NCBI RefSeq assembly: GCF_039537585.1
Contig: NZ_BAABAU010000001.1
Coordinates: 62,001 to 126,000, forward strand
Direction: 5' to 3'
Origin: Frondihabitans peucedani
GTDB lineage: Bacteria > Actinomycetota > Actinomycetes > Actinomycetales > Microbacteriaceae
Length of the DNA stretch: 64,000 bases
The translations under genes and the position numbers were made by a program. Shown here piece after piece: positions 26,714 through 34,641 of the stretch; position 1 is the stretch's first letter; every line of letters begins with the position of its first letter. The notes under the pieces were generated by a model. It worked only from the letters and a program-made list of their open reading frames with translations, was not told the DNA's origin and ran no database searches.

Positions 26714-27733
26714 TCACGCCTGCGCCCCCGGCAGGATCTCGAGGGAGCGCTCGCCGAGCTCGACGCGCCACCCGATCGAGGCGGCCGTCCGGAGGCCCGG
26801 GACGAGCGGCCGCACCCCGCCGTCGGCGTCGACGATCGCGCTGCCGTTGGTCGTGTTCAGGTCGGTCACCCAGAGCAGGCCGTCACGCCAGTCGAAGAGC
26901 GCGTGCGTCCGGGAGAGGCTCCGCGACAGGTCGGGCAGCGCGTGCACTGCCGTGCCCGCCGCATCCGTCTCGGGATTCCGGCCCACGAGGAGCGGCCTGT
27001 CGAGGACGACCTCGTCACCGGAGTCGAACACGAGGCGGGCGGAGAGGAAGGAGGGGCCGGAGGTCTCGCCGACGGCGGAGGCCCGAGCGCCGTGGCGACG
27101 CCTTCGGGGAGCCGCGCCGGTCTCGACCGGCTGACCCGCGGGATCCTGCGCGTCGCCCCGCCGGGGCCTCTCGGCCGTGCTCGGAGACCCGCCGGTCGCC
27201 AGATGCTGCTCGGCGAGAGAGATCGGGGCGTGAGCGGGGGTGAGCGGGTCTCGGCCGCGTCGCAGGTCGGCGCTCAGCGACGAGCGGGGGCGCCACCGCG
27301 CCAGAGCACCGACGACCGCTGCCGGAATGGTCGGAGGGAGGGCGGTGAGGTTGTCGACGTGTCGGAGAGCGAGGAGGCGCAGGCCGAGCGTCCGGCCCGA
27401 GGAGCGCAGGATCACGAGTTGCACGGCCACTGCCGCGAGGGCCCCGACGACCGCGGCCAGCACCACGGCCGCGCGCGACCCGGTCTCGACGAGGGCCGAG
27501 GCCGCACCGACCGCCACCAGGACGGCGAGAGCGGCATCGATGAGGACGGCCAGGCGTCGTCTCGGCGCGGCCGCCTGCACGACCCCCGCCAGGAGGCCGC
27601 CGGTCTGCGACAGGGCGCCACCGCTGGCAGAAGGGAGCTGGCGCGCGCCGCACGTGGTGCAGAACTGGTCGTCGGACGGCAGGACCTGCGCGCAGCGAGC
27701 GCAGCTGAGGGAGCCGAGCAATGCGCCGCTCAT
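26714..27733 (-). CDS. Zinc-ribbon, membrane and FHA-domain protein of the type VII locus
   Basis: ATG at 27733 follows GGGAGG; 339 residues. An N-terminal zinc ribbon has two Cys pairs (CARC and CTTC, about 11-29). An RDD-like region with two membrane helices follows (about 65-115), then a Pro/Arg linker. The C-terminal FHA domain shows LLVGRNPETD, SRSLSRTHALF and VTDLNTTNGS, the phosphothreonine-binding pattern. FHA proteins in ESX loci are thought to link secretion to Ser/Thr kinase signalling. It is the first gene of the minus-strand operon. Confidence 0.88.
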   Translation of the reverse strand: MSGALLGSLSCARCAQVLPSDDQFCTTCGARQLPSASGGALSQTGGLLAGVVQAAAPRRRLAVLIDAALAVLVAVGAASALVETGSRAAVVLAAVVGALAAVAVQLVILRSSGRTLGLRLLALRHVDNLTALPPTIPAAVVGALARWRPRSSLSADLRRGRDPLTPAHAPISLAEQHLATGGSPSTAERPRRGDAQDPAGQPVETGAAPRRRRHGARASAVGETSGPSFLSARLVFDSGDEVVLDRPLLVGRNPETDAAGTAVHALPDLSRSLSRTHALFDWRDGLLWVTDLNTTNGSAIVDADGGVRPLVPGLRTAASIGWRVELGERSLEILPGAQA

Positions 27734-28030
27734 GATGCCTCCCCCCGGTCGATCGTCTCTGAGCCCCCGATAGTAGCGGTCTCTCAGGGCCGCTTTTTCG
27801 TTGTCCACAGGCGGGGACAAAGTGCTGACAGCCGGCCGGGGGACAAAAAGGAGGTCGGGTTGCGAGCGCTCGCGGACATCGCGCAGGATGGTCCGTGGCC
27901 CCCGTTCCGGGGGTAGACCGGGTCGGTCTCCTGAGGAGTACAAGGGAGGGCGGCGGCACCTCGAGAAGGGGCGCAGCCGGTGCATCGAAGGCTCGGGGTC
28001 TCGGAGTCGCAGACGAAGGGGAGGACCGCT
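27734..28030. promoter_or_regulatory. Divergent control region of the type VII secretion locus
   Basis: About 300 bases separate the FHA gene from the first WXG100-type gene, so both arms must be controlled here. Visible elements are: GGGGACAAA twice (27812-27820 and 27839-27847), a perfect 12-base palindrome GCGAGCGCTCGC (27862-27873), and a GC hairpin CCCCCG-TTC-CGGGGG (27899-27913). No confident -35/-10 pair was found. The palindrome is a reasonable operator candidate for a repressor encoded elsewhere. Confidence 0.4.
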
Positions 28031-28366
28031 GTGAAGTTCGCAATGGGTGCCGACACGCTGGGCGTGCTCGGCAAGAAGACCGGAAGCGCCAACCAAGACC
28101 TGGGAGCGCAGGTGAAGTCGCTGCTGGCGGCCGCCGAGCCGCTCCAGGGCAAGTTCAACGGCCAGGGGCGCGCCGCTTTCGACCGCTTCAAGTCGCAGTC
28201 CGACCAGGTCGCGAACGAGCTGAACGCGTCGCTCGCGGCCGTGCTCCAGGGCATCGGCGGCATGAACACGTCGTTCGGCCAGGGCGACCAGCAGATGGCC
28301 GACGAGCAGTCGCAGGCGGCCGGCTCGGTCAACTTCGACGCGGCTCGCTTCGGCGGGTCGAAGTAA
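28031..28366 (+). CDS. WXG100/ESAT-6-like protein
   Basis: GTG at 28031 is preceded by GGGGAGGA at ideal spacing; the product has 111 residues. It is a helix-turn-helix protein with the turn FNGQGRAAF at about 40-50, where the usual Trp of W-x-G is Phe. WXG100 proteins are small secreted partners or co-substrates of EccC. It is first in the plus-strand arm, followed at 20 bases by a second WXG100-type gene, consistent with a heterodimer pair. Confidence 0.85.
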   Translation: MKFAMGADTLGVLGKKTGSANQDLGAQVKSLLAAAEPLQGKFNGQGRAAFDRFKSQSDQVANELNASLAAVLQGIGGMNTSFGQGDQQMADEQSQAAGSVNFDAARFGGSK

Positions 28367-28385
28367 CGCACGGGGGAGAGAGAAC

Positions 28386-28700
28386 ATGTCAGGCAACCAG
28401 GCAGACCGCCGCGACTACGACGTCGCCGCTTCGCAGACCGCGCAAGACAACTTCAACCGCGTCGCCTCCCAGCTCGAGGCGCTCATCGACCAGCGCGACG
28501 CGGATGTCCGTGCCGCGATGAGCGACTACCAGGCCGACGGCGTCTCCGACGAGTACCAGGCGAAGGAGCTCCGCTGGAAGAACGCCGCCGCCGAGGTGAA
28601 GCAGATCATCCAGACGCTCCGCACGTCGCTCGCCAGCAACGACGACACCGCGCAGGCGACCCTGCAGAAGGCGAAGACCGCGGTCGACAACATCGGCTGA
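28386..28700 (+). CDS. WXG100-type protein, second of pair
   Basis: 104 residues, all helical, with ATG at 28386 and GGGGGAGAGA upstream. The central turn region reads DYQADGVSDEYQAKELRW; the conserved Trp is displaced relative to classical W-x-G. Its size and its place directly after the first WXG100-type gene support the view that both proteins form a heterodimer exported by the secretion system. Confidence 0.83.
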   Translation: MSGNQADRRDYDVAASQTAQDNFNRVASQLEALIDQRDADVRAAMSDYQADGVSDEYQAKELRWKNAAAEVKQIIQTLRTSLASNDDTAQATLQKAKTAVDNIG

Positions 28701-28734
28701 CCTGGGTGAGTGAGGCCGACACGGAGCTGAGCGC

Positions 28735-29079
28735 ATGACCTGGAGAGTCGATCCCGCAGGGGTCAAGACGGTCTTGGCCAACGTCCAGACCGAGAGTGCA
28801 CCGATCTTCGACGCCCTCGCGAAGGTCGATGGAGAGGTCGAGGGCGCTGCGACCGCCGCGCAGTCGCAGATGATCGTAGGAGCCCTCGGCGAGTTCTTCT
28901 CGTCGATCGAGAAGTCGGTGAAGCTGATCGGCGACAGGGTTCCGGCCGCCTGCGACGGCGCTGCTGCGGCGACGATGGCCATCGTCGCGGGCGACGAGCA
29001 GATGGCGGCGACGGCCGAGCGCAACGCGCAGGCGTCCGCCGTGTCGGGCGACTTCAGGGTCTTCGGGGGTGCGCGGTGA
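28735..29079 (+). CDS. DUF6507-like small helical protein of the type VII locus
   Basis: 114 residues beginning MTWRVDPAGVKTVL, a start pattern I associate with the DUF6507 family of actinobacterial ESX loci; that assignment is from memory. The rest is Ala-rich helix. Such proteins probably pair with the N-terminal domain of the large secreted toxin encoded next, as a chaperone or co-secreted partner. Its stop overlaps the toxin start by GTGA, so the two are co-translated. Confidence 0.75.
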   Translation: MTWRVDPAGVKTVLANVQTESAPIFDALAKVDGEVEGAATAAQSQMIVGALGEFFSSIEKSVKLIGDRVPAACDGAAAATMAIVAGDEQMAATAERNAQASAVSGDFRVFGGAR

Positions 29080-31784
29080 GTCTGATCGACCCGTCAAGAC
29101 TGCCGGGCGACGGTCTCGACGCCGATGCTGTCGCCACGCACGCCAGAGCCCTCTCGGGCTTCGCCACCTCCATCGGCGACGGCGGAGCAGCGACGCTCCG
29201 GGCCTGGCAGGCGCTGCCGACGTCCTATCAGTCCGACGGGTCCGAGCACCTGTACGACGTGATGACTCCCGTCGGCACCGCCTCGACCGATGTCGGCGAC
29301 GGCTTGGCCGCGGTCTCGCGGGCGCTCGCCGCCTATGCCGACACGGTGCGGCCCATCCAGGCCGATCTTGTGGCTCTGAAGGCCGAGGCTGCCGCTTTCG
29401 TCAAGAAGGTCGGCGATTTCAAGCCGCACGATGTCACGACCGACGACATCTGGGTGAAGGTCAGCGCGGGCCCGATGGGCTTCATCGACCCTCCCAAAAC
29501 GCACATCGACTCCTGGGATCAAGACCAGGGCCTCGTCGATACCAACAACTCTCTGATCCGGCGCGGAGCCGACCTCGCCGAGAAGTGGCTCGAGGCGCAG
29601 CGAACGTGCGCCAACGCGATCCTGGCCGCCGCCGGACACAGCGTCGCCGCGTCATCCGGTCAGGCGACGCCCGATCAGATCATGGCGCAGGCCGAGGCGA
29701 TGATGCCCGGGGCCGGCGACAAAGACATCCAGACGCCGTGGGGCTCCACCTCGAGTCGCAAGGAGTCGTGCGGCGAGAAGGCGATGGGCTTCCCCGCGCA
29801 CTTCGTCGGCGGTGTCTTCGAAGGCGCCTTCGGCATGGTCAAGGGAGTCAGCTCTCTCCTCACCGGCTGGGACGGCACCGGTGTCCCGTGGGAGTCCGAG
29901 CTCATCGCAGGATGGATCACGGGGCGCTCCGACCTCGCTTCAGACGCGTGGAGCCGCGCCGGCAAGGGCTACGCGGGTGCCTGGCTCGGCATGGCCCACC
30001 TCGGTGTCTCCCTCGTGCCGGGTGTCGACAGTGCCCTCCTCACTCTCGGCCAGACGCCTCTCGGCGGATTTCTCGGCAAAGACGTTCAGCAGGGCCTCAC
30101 CGACTGGGCCCACGACGATCAGACCGCACTCCTCGACACGGTCGGCGGCCTCGTCGGGTTGAAGCTGCCCGACCAGTGGTGGGACGCCGAGTCGTGGGAC
30201 GGCTTCAACATCGCCCAGGCCTGGGTCGACGATCCAGGCGGGGCCGCAGGATCGAGTGCGTTCAACATCGCGTCGTTCTTCGTGCCCGGCGCAGGCGAGG
30301 CGTCAGCGGGGGCGCACGCGGCCGAGGCTGCGGGGAGCGTGACCAAGGTCGGCGACCTGCTCGACGCCGCCGGTCACGCCGGGGCGTACACAGGAGACCT
30401 CGCTCACGGGCTGGATGCCGCCGAGCTCGCGTCCGTCGCCGACAAGGTCACTCTCACCGACGCGGCGCACGGCCTCGGTGATCTGCACCTCGGATCGCTC
30501 GACGCGTCCGTCGCCCACGAGTCGGCCGGCCTCGACGCGGCTCTGGCCAAGCTCGACACGACTAGTGCCGCCGACGCTGCCGGCGCCGCCGATGCTGCCG
30601 GCGCCGTCCGCGGTGTCTCGTCGGGTGCCGACCTGCCCGGCGTCCTCGCCCACGACGCTCCGCTGACCGGGCACGACCTCATCGATGGCGTCTTCACGAA
30701 CACGGAGGCGCCGGCCGACATCGTCCCGCAGGCGGCTCACGCCGAGAGCGCAGGAACGTCCGCGGCCGACCACGCGGCGGTGCCCGAGCGCGAGTTCGTC
30801 TCCGTCGGCGCCGCCTCCGAGCACGCTGTCGTCGGCGAGCACGGCGCCGTCGGCGACCACGCTGTGTCTCCTGGCGACGTCACTCGAGGGCCGTCCGCCG
30901 AGCTCGGTCGTCCCGGCGAGGCCGGCGGGCTGAACAGCGGCGTCTCCCACGCTGACCTCGGTCACGGTGGCGCGTCGAGTGCGGGGGAGCATGCGATGCA
31001 CCCGGGAGAGTCGGCTGGCGACGCCGCCTCCGGTTTCGGGCGGGGCGAGTCGGGCGGGACTCACGAGGGTGGGGCGCACGGTCCTGCTGAGGGTCCGGCG
31101 TTGGAGCCTCCCCCCGCGCAAGAGCCGTCGGAGCCTGCTCCCGCTCACGAACCGCCCGATGACACGCCGACGGCGCCGGCCGAGCCAGGGCACGATACCG
31201 GTTCCCACGAGCCGCCCGCTCACAACCCCGACTACGTCGAGGCTGCCCATCGTCTCGCGGAACGCACCCACACGAAGGTGGTCGAACTCGACTCCGGGAC
31301 GAAGAGTGCTTGGAACTCCGACCTGTACCACTCGGCCGTCCAGCCCGAGACGACCTACAGCATCGACGGCGGTCGCTACCTCTTCCAGACCGACGAGCAC
31401 GCTCGCGTCGTCCACGCGGAGGGTCACCTCGACACCATCGTCGATGCCGCCGACCGAGTTCGGCACGGCGGGCAGCAGCGTATCGCGGGAGGGGAGTACC
31501 GCCTGTCGACGGACGACGGCGGGCACTTCTTCGGTACTGTTTTCGGGGGCCCCGGCGAGGGGATCAACCTCACCGCGCAGCTTCGCGGCGTGAATCGCGG
31601 GGGTTTTCGGGCCCTCGAGCAGGACTGGATGAAGATTCTCGCGGAACCCGGTGGCCGAGTACATGTCGCGATTGATGCCCATTACGGTTCAGGACTTCGC
31701 CCGGAGGGCTACATGGTGAATCACAGAGTCCCAGGCGACGTGGAGTGGACAAAGGACTACTTCAGCAATTCTCCGCAGCCGTAA
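29076..31784 (+). CDS. Type VII-secreted polymorphic toxin with C-terminal DNA/RNA endonuclease
   Basis: 902 residues from GTG at 29076. Residues 1-150 form an all-helical export domain; about 150-420 a middle region with Gly-rich hydrophobic segments (FVGGVFEGAFGMVKGVSSLL); about 420-715 an Ala/His/Gly/Glu and then Pro-rich linker. The final about 178 residues resemble the Endonuclea_NS_2 family: DDGGH (813-817) holding the catalytic His, FGGPGEGINLTAQ, VNRGGFRALEQDW and a terminal beta strand. The role is inter-bacterial killing by nucleic-acid cleavage. The following gene, 16 bases on, is the immunity protein. Confidence 0.88.
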   Translation: MSLIDPSRLPGDGLDADAVATHARALSGFATSIGDGGAATLRAWQALPTSYQSDGSEHLYDVMTPVGTASTDVGDGLAAVSRALAAYADTVRPIQADLVALKAEAAAFVKKVGDFKPHDVTTDDIWVKVSAGPMGFIDPPKTHIDSWDQDQGLVDTNNSLIRRGADLAEKWLEAQRTCANAILAAAGHSVAASSGQATPDQIMAQAEAMMPGAGDKDIQTPWGSTSSRKESCGEKAMGFPAHFVGGVFEGAFGMVKGVSSLLTGWDGTGVPWESELIAGWITGRSDLASDAWSRAGKGYAGAWLGMAHLGVSLVPGVDSALLTLGQTPLGGFLGKDVQQGLTDWAHDDQTALLDTVGGLVGLKLPDQWWDAESWDGFNIAQAWVDDPGGAAGSSAFNIASFFVPGAGEASAGAHAAEAAGSVTKVGDLLDAAGHAGAYTGDLAHGLDAAELASVADKVTLTDAAHGLGDLHLGSLDASVAHESAGLDAALAKLDTTSAADAAGAADAAGAVRGVSSGADLPGVLAHDAPLTGHDLIDGVFTNTEAPADIVPQAAHAESAGTSAADHAAVPEREFVSVGAASEHAVVGEHGAVGDHAVSPGDVTRGPSAELGRPGEAGGLNSGVSHADLGHGGASSAGEHAMHPGESAGDAASGFGRGESGGTHEGGAHGPAEGPALEPPPAQEPSEPAPAHEPPDDTPTAPAEPGHDTGSHEPPAHNPDYVEAAHRLAERTHTKVVELDSGTKSAWNSDLYHSAVQPETTYSIDGGRYLFQTDEHARVVHAEGHLDTIVDAADRVRHGGQQRIAGGEYRLSTDDGGHFFGTVFGGPGEGINLTAQLRGVNRGGFRALEQDWMKILAEPGGRVHVAIDAHYGSGLRPEGYMVNHRVPGDVEWTKDYFSNSPQP

Positions 31785-31800
31785 GAAAGAGGCCTGATCC

Positions 31801-32760
31801 TTGAGTGAAAGTGCTACCCGGCTGGGCAGGATTCAGCAGCTGCAGAGAGACATCGCGCTTCTCTCGAGAGATGACCTTGCAGGCCAACAGTGGTCGCAAG
31901 GCTTTTGGACGTACATGGAGGCCGGAACCCACGGTGCAGGTTCCAGCTATTTCCTCCTCCCGAACGGCGCGAGGGACAGCGTTCCCGGTCGGGGCATGAT
32001 CTTCCCCGTCTGGTCTGAACTTCGATCGAGCATGTATGAGGCGGACAAAGGGACGTGGTTCTCTGCCCGGCTGACACTCAAGTCAGACGGTTCTTTCGCG
32101 TTCGAATTTAACTACGACCGTCGACCCTACGTGGGCAATCCAGCCACCACGTTCGAGCCGTCCCGATTCGGACCCAGACCGCTAGATGAAGAGTGGTTGG
32201 TTGACCTCGAGCGGTATCCGCGGTCGCCGGAGTTCATGCCGACATGGCTGTCCGAGATCGTGGTTGCGGCTTCGGCGCCGCGTCCGGCGTCGTGGGGGAA
32301 GGCTATTGAGAAGGCGATCGACGCTCCGGTGTCGTGGCCCTCCGAGTATGAGGTGCTCGCGCCGAAGTGGGGCTGGCGGGACATCTTCGCGTCGGTGTCG
32401 GAGCACATGGTCCGGCGGTTGAGGAGCGACGCGGACTATGTGGCGGTCCTGTCGGATGAGGGGAAGCGGGATCAGTGGTCGGGCCAGTTGGAGGGTCTCT
32501 TCGCGGATGTGTTCGCGGATGTCTTCGACGAGGTGCTGCTGGGCCGGCCCATGGACGTGCTGATCCGGTTGTGGCAGTTCTACTCGGCGAATCTGCGGGT
32601 GCCGAACCGCCCGGCGATCGACGACCTTGACCCGTCGGCGCCGATCGGTCGGGGTGAGTTGCCGGGCGTGGCGGGGTCGCTGATCGATGATGTGCAAGAC
32701 GTGGTGTCGTCGATCATCGAGAAGCAGATCGTCGACCGGTTCGGCATCCGCGCCGACTAG
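31801..32760 (+). CDS. YezG-like immunity protein with shared C-terminal domain, copy 1
   Basis: 319 residues from TTG at 31801 preceded by AGAGG. The N-terminal about 135 residues look like the YezG/DUF600-type immunity fold (TWFSARLTLKSDGSFAFEFNYD). The C-terminal about 180 residues are a separate, unrecognised helical domain, nearly identical to that of the second copy. YezG proteins neutralise nuclease toxins of type VII systems in Bacillus, which fits the preceding toxin. The N-terminal half is lower in GC than the rest, as in recently acquired modules. Confidence 0.82.
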   Translation: MSESATRLGRIQQLQRDIALLSRDDLAGQQWSQGFWTYMEAGTHGAGSSYFLLPNGARDSVPGRGMIFPVWSELRSSMYEADKGTWFSARLTLKSDGSFAFEFNYDRRPYVGNPATTFEPSRFGPRPLDEEWLVDLERYPRSPEFMPTWLSEIVVAASAPRPASWGKAIEKAIDAPVSWPSEYEVLAPKWGWRDIFASVSEHMVRRLRSDADYVAVLSDEGKRDQWSGQLEGLFADVFADVFDEVLLGRPMDVLIRLWQFYSANLRVPNRPAIDDLDPSAPIGRGELPGVAGSLIDDVQDVVSSIIEKQIVDRFGIRAD

Positions 32761-32778
32761 GAGCGGACCACGGCCTAA

Positions 32779-32847
32779 TGCATGGGATTCTGCTGGGGAG
32801 GCGCCCGGATCCGCGTGAGATGGGCTGACGGCGCAGAATCTCATGCA
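32779..32847. repeat. Inverted repeat between cassette copies
   Basis: TGCATGGGATTCTGC (32779-32793) and GCAGAATCTCATGCA (32833-32847) pair over 14 of 15 positions with one G-U, with a 39-base loop. It lies after immunity gene 1 and before the orphan toxin tail. It may be a transcription terminator without a clear T-run, a recombination-associated structure, or the border of the duplication. Confidence 0.5.
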
Positions 32848-32921
32848 GTAGTCGCACCCCCCGCAGCTAGGAGACCCGAACGGACGTAATCCTGGGTGGG
32901 TCGACGGGCCCGGTCGTCGAC

Positions 32922-33248
32922 GTGGCCGACCGGGCTCGCCACGGCGGGCAGCAGCGTATCGCGGGAGGGGAGTACCGCCTGTCGACGGACGACGGCGGGC
33001 ACTCCTTCGGTACTGTTTTCGGGGGCCCCGGAGAGGGGATCAACCTCACCGCGCAGCTTCGCGGCGTGAATCGCGGGAGTTTTCGGGCGTTGGAGCAGGA
33101 ATGGATGAACTCACTCCGGGACACCGGTGGAGAAGTCCACGTGACCATCGACGCCGAGTACGCGGGTGGCTCTCGCCCGTTGGGTTACAACGTGGACTTC
33201 AAGCTGCCCAATTCGCCCTGGCTCAACCGTTATTTTCCAAACTCCTGA
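32922..33248 (+). CDS. Orphan toxin C-terminal nuclease module (no secretion domain)
   Basis: A 108-codon frame from GTG at 32922 corresponds to the last part of the preceding toxin: HGGQQRIAGGEYRLSTDDGG, retaining the catalytic-type DDGGH (followed by SFG instead of FFG), FGGPGEGINLTAQLRGVNRG and a diverged end (LGYNVDFKLPNSPWLNRYF). The region encoding secretion is absent, so it is probably silent until recombination joins it to the complete toxin gene. The first about 140 bases are almost identical to 31464-31605, giving such recombination a homology arm. Orphan toxin tails of this kind are known from polymorphic toxin loci. Confidence 0.75.
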   Translation: MADRARHGGQQRIAGGEYRLSTDDGGHSFGTVFGGPGEGINLTAQLRGVNRGSFRALEQEWMNSLRDTGGEVHVTIDAEYAGGSRPLGYNVDFKLPNSPWLNRYFPNS

Positions 33249-33271
33249 CTTGACGGAAGAGGGCACTGGCT

Positions 33272-34234
33272 TTGGCGAATTTAGGTACCACGATCGGAAA
33301 CGCTGAGGAACTTCAGCGAGCGATCGCTGTTCAGATTCACCAGGATCTTGCGGATCTTGAGTGGTCGATTTCATATTCCGCTTTCCTCGAGGCTGGTTTG
33401 GAGAGTGCCCGCGCGAGCTACTTCGTGCGACCGGATGGAACCGAAGACAGCATCCCGGGCGCGCGCAGGATCTCGGAACTCTGGAGCCAATTACGAGCGA
33501 TCATGTATGAGGACGGCCGGGGTACTTGGTTTTCCTCCCGTCTGACGTTGCGTGCGGACGGTTCGTTCGAGTTTGATTTCAATTACGACTGCCGGCCTTA
33601 TGCCGGTCAGATCCAAGACATGTGCGAGCCGTCGCGCTGGGGTCCACCACAACCGATCGACGACTCGTGGCTAGCTGACGCGCGCCGCTACCCGCGGTCG
33701 CCGGAGTTCATGCCTGGGTGGTTGTCTGAGCTGGTGGCTGGCGCGTCGGTGCCGCGGCCAGCGTCCTGGGGGAGGGCGATCCGGGAGGCGATCGACGCTC
33801 CGGTGTCGTGGCCGTCGGAGTATGAGGTGCTCGCGCCGAAGTGGGGTTGGCGGGACATCTTCGCGTCGGTGTCGGAGCACATGGTCCGGCGGTTGAGGAG
33901 CGACGCGGACTATGTGGCGGTCCTGTCGGATGAGGGGAAGCGGGATCAGTGGTCGGGCCAGTTGGAGGGTCTCTTCGCGGATGTGTTCGCGGATGTCTTC
34001 GACGAGATGCTGCTGGGGCGGCCCATGGACGTGTTGATCCGGTTGTGGCAGTTCTACGCGGCCAATCTGCGGGTGCCGAACCGTCCGGCGATCGATGATC
34101 TCGACCCGTCGGCGCCGATCGGTCGGGGTGAGTTGCCGGGCGTGGCGGGGTCGTTGATGGACGACGTGCAAGACGTGTTGACGTCGATCATCGAGAAGCA
34201 GATCGTCGACCGCTTCGGCATCGCCGCCGACTGA
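33272..34234 (+). CDS. YezG-like immunity protein with shared C-terminal domain, copy 2
   Basis: 320 residues from TTG at 33272, with GGAAGAGG upstream. The N-terminal domain (TWFSSRLTLRADGSFEFDFN) belongs to the same YezG-like type as copy 1 but has diverged, while from about residue 140 onwards (PRSPEFMPGW...) the two are nearly identical. It follows the orphan toxin tail by 23 bases and is presumably its cognate immunity gene. The pattern suggests the N-terminal part is toxin-specific and the C-terminal part has a common job, perhaps contact with a shared target or stability. Confidence 0.82.
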   Translation: MANLGTTIGNAEELQRAIAVQIHQDLADLEWSISYSAFLEAGLESARASYFVRPDGTEDSIPGARRISELWSQLRAIMYEDGRGTWFSSRLTLRADGSFEFDFNYDCRPYAGQIQDMCEPSRWGPPQPIDDSWLADARRYPRSPEFMPGWLSELVAGASVPRPASWGRAIREAIDAPVSWPSEYEVLAPKWGWRDIFASVSEHMVRRLRSDADYVAVLSDEGKRDQWSGQLEGLFADVFADVFDEMLLGRPMDVLIRLWQFYAANLRVPNRPAIDDLDPSAPIGRGELPGVAGSLMDDVQDVLTSIIEKQIVDRFGIAAD

Positions 34235-34239
34235 AAGCA

Positions 34240-34641
34240 CTATCCCGCGTCGGCCGAGCGGAAATCGGACGCCCGATCGACGAGCACACCCCCGAGCAGT
34301 GCCGCCAAGCGCTCCGCGACCGCGACTCCGGCGACCTCCGCCGGCCCCCACGGCACGACCACATCCGACCACCAGAGACCGGCGACGGCATCAGGACGCA
34401 GGCCGTGAAGCACAGGACGCCCGGGGAGGAGGCGCGCCAGCTCGGGCCCGAGGACGTCGGGCGTGATCCTGCGCGGGTGGAGCACCGTGACGAGCGGGTC
34501 GAGCGCGCGCGTGTGGAATCGCGCCATGAGTCCGCCCGCGTCGAGGGTCATCGACACGGGCTCGCCAGCGGCCTCCGCGGCGGCGCGGAAAGCGGCATCG
34601 CCGGGCATCTCCGGCGACAGGATCACGAACTCACGCGGCAT
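34240..34641 (-). CDS. Small protein of unknown function linked to the type VII locus
   Basis: 133 residues from ATG at 34641, placed seven bases after GGAGGT; an upstream in-frame GTG lies inside that ribosome-binding site and is unlikely to be used. It begins MPREFVILSPEMPG and is soluble with an alternating alpha/beta character. It overlaps the DUF6177-like gene by 11 bases, so the pair is co-translated. I do not recognise a family. Confidence 0.7.
   Translation of the reverse strand: MPREFVILSPEMPGDAAFRAAAEAAGEPVSMTLDAGGLMARFHTRALDPLVTVLHPRRITPDVLGPELARLLPGRPVLHGLRPDAVAGLWWSDVVVPWGPAEVAGVAVAERLAALLGGVLVDRASDFRSADAG

Larger units (their letters stand above)
31464..34234 (+). repeat. Tandem duplication, about 1.475-kb unit (toxin tail plus immunity gene)
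   Basis: The segment starting at CACGGCGGGCAG (31464) recurs at 32940, and the immunity genes end at 32760 and 34234, so both parts share an offset of about 1,475 bases. Near-identical blocks are about 31464-31605 against 32940-33081 and about 32218-32758 against 33692-34232. Between them (immunity N-termini, toxin extreme C-termini) the copies have diverged strongly. This is the pattern of a toxin/immunity cassette that was duplicated and then diversified. Confidence 0.85.
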
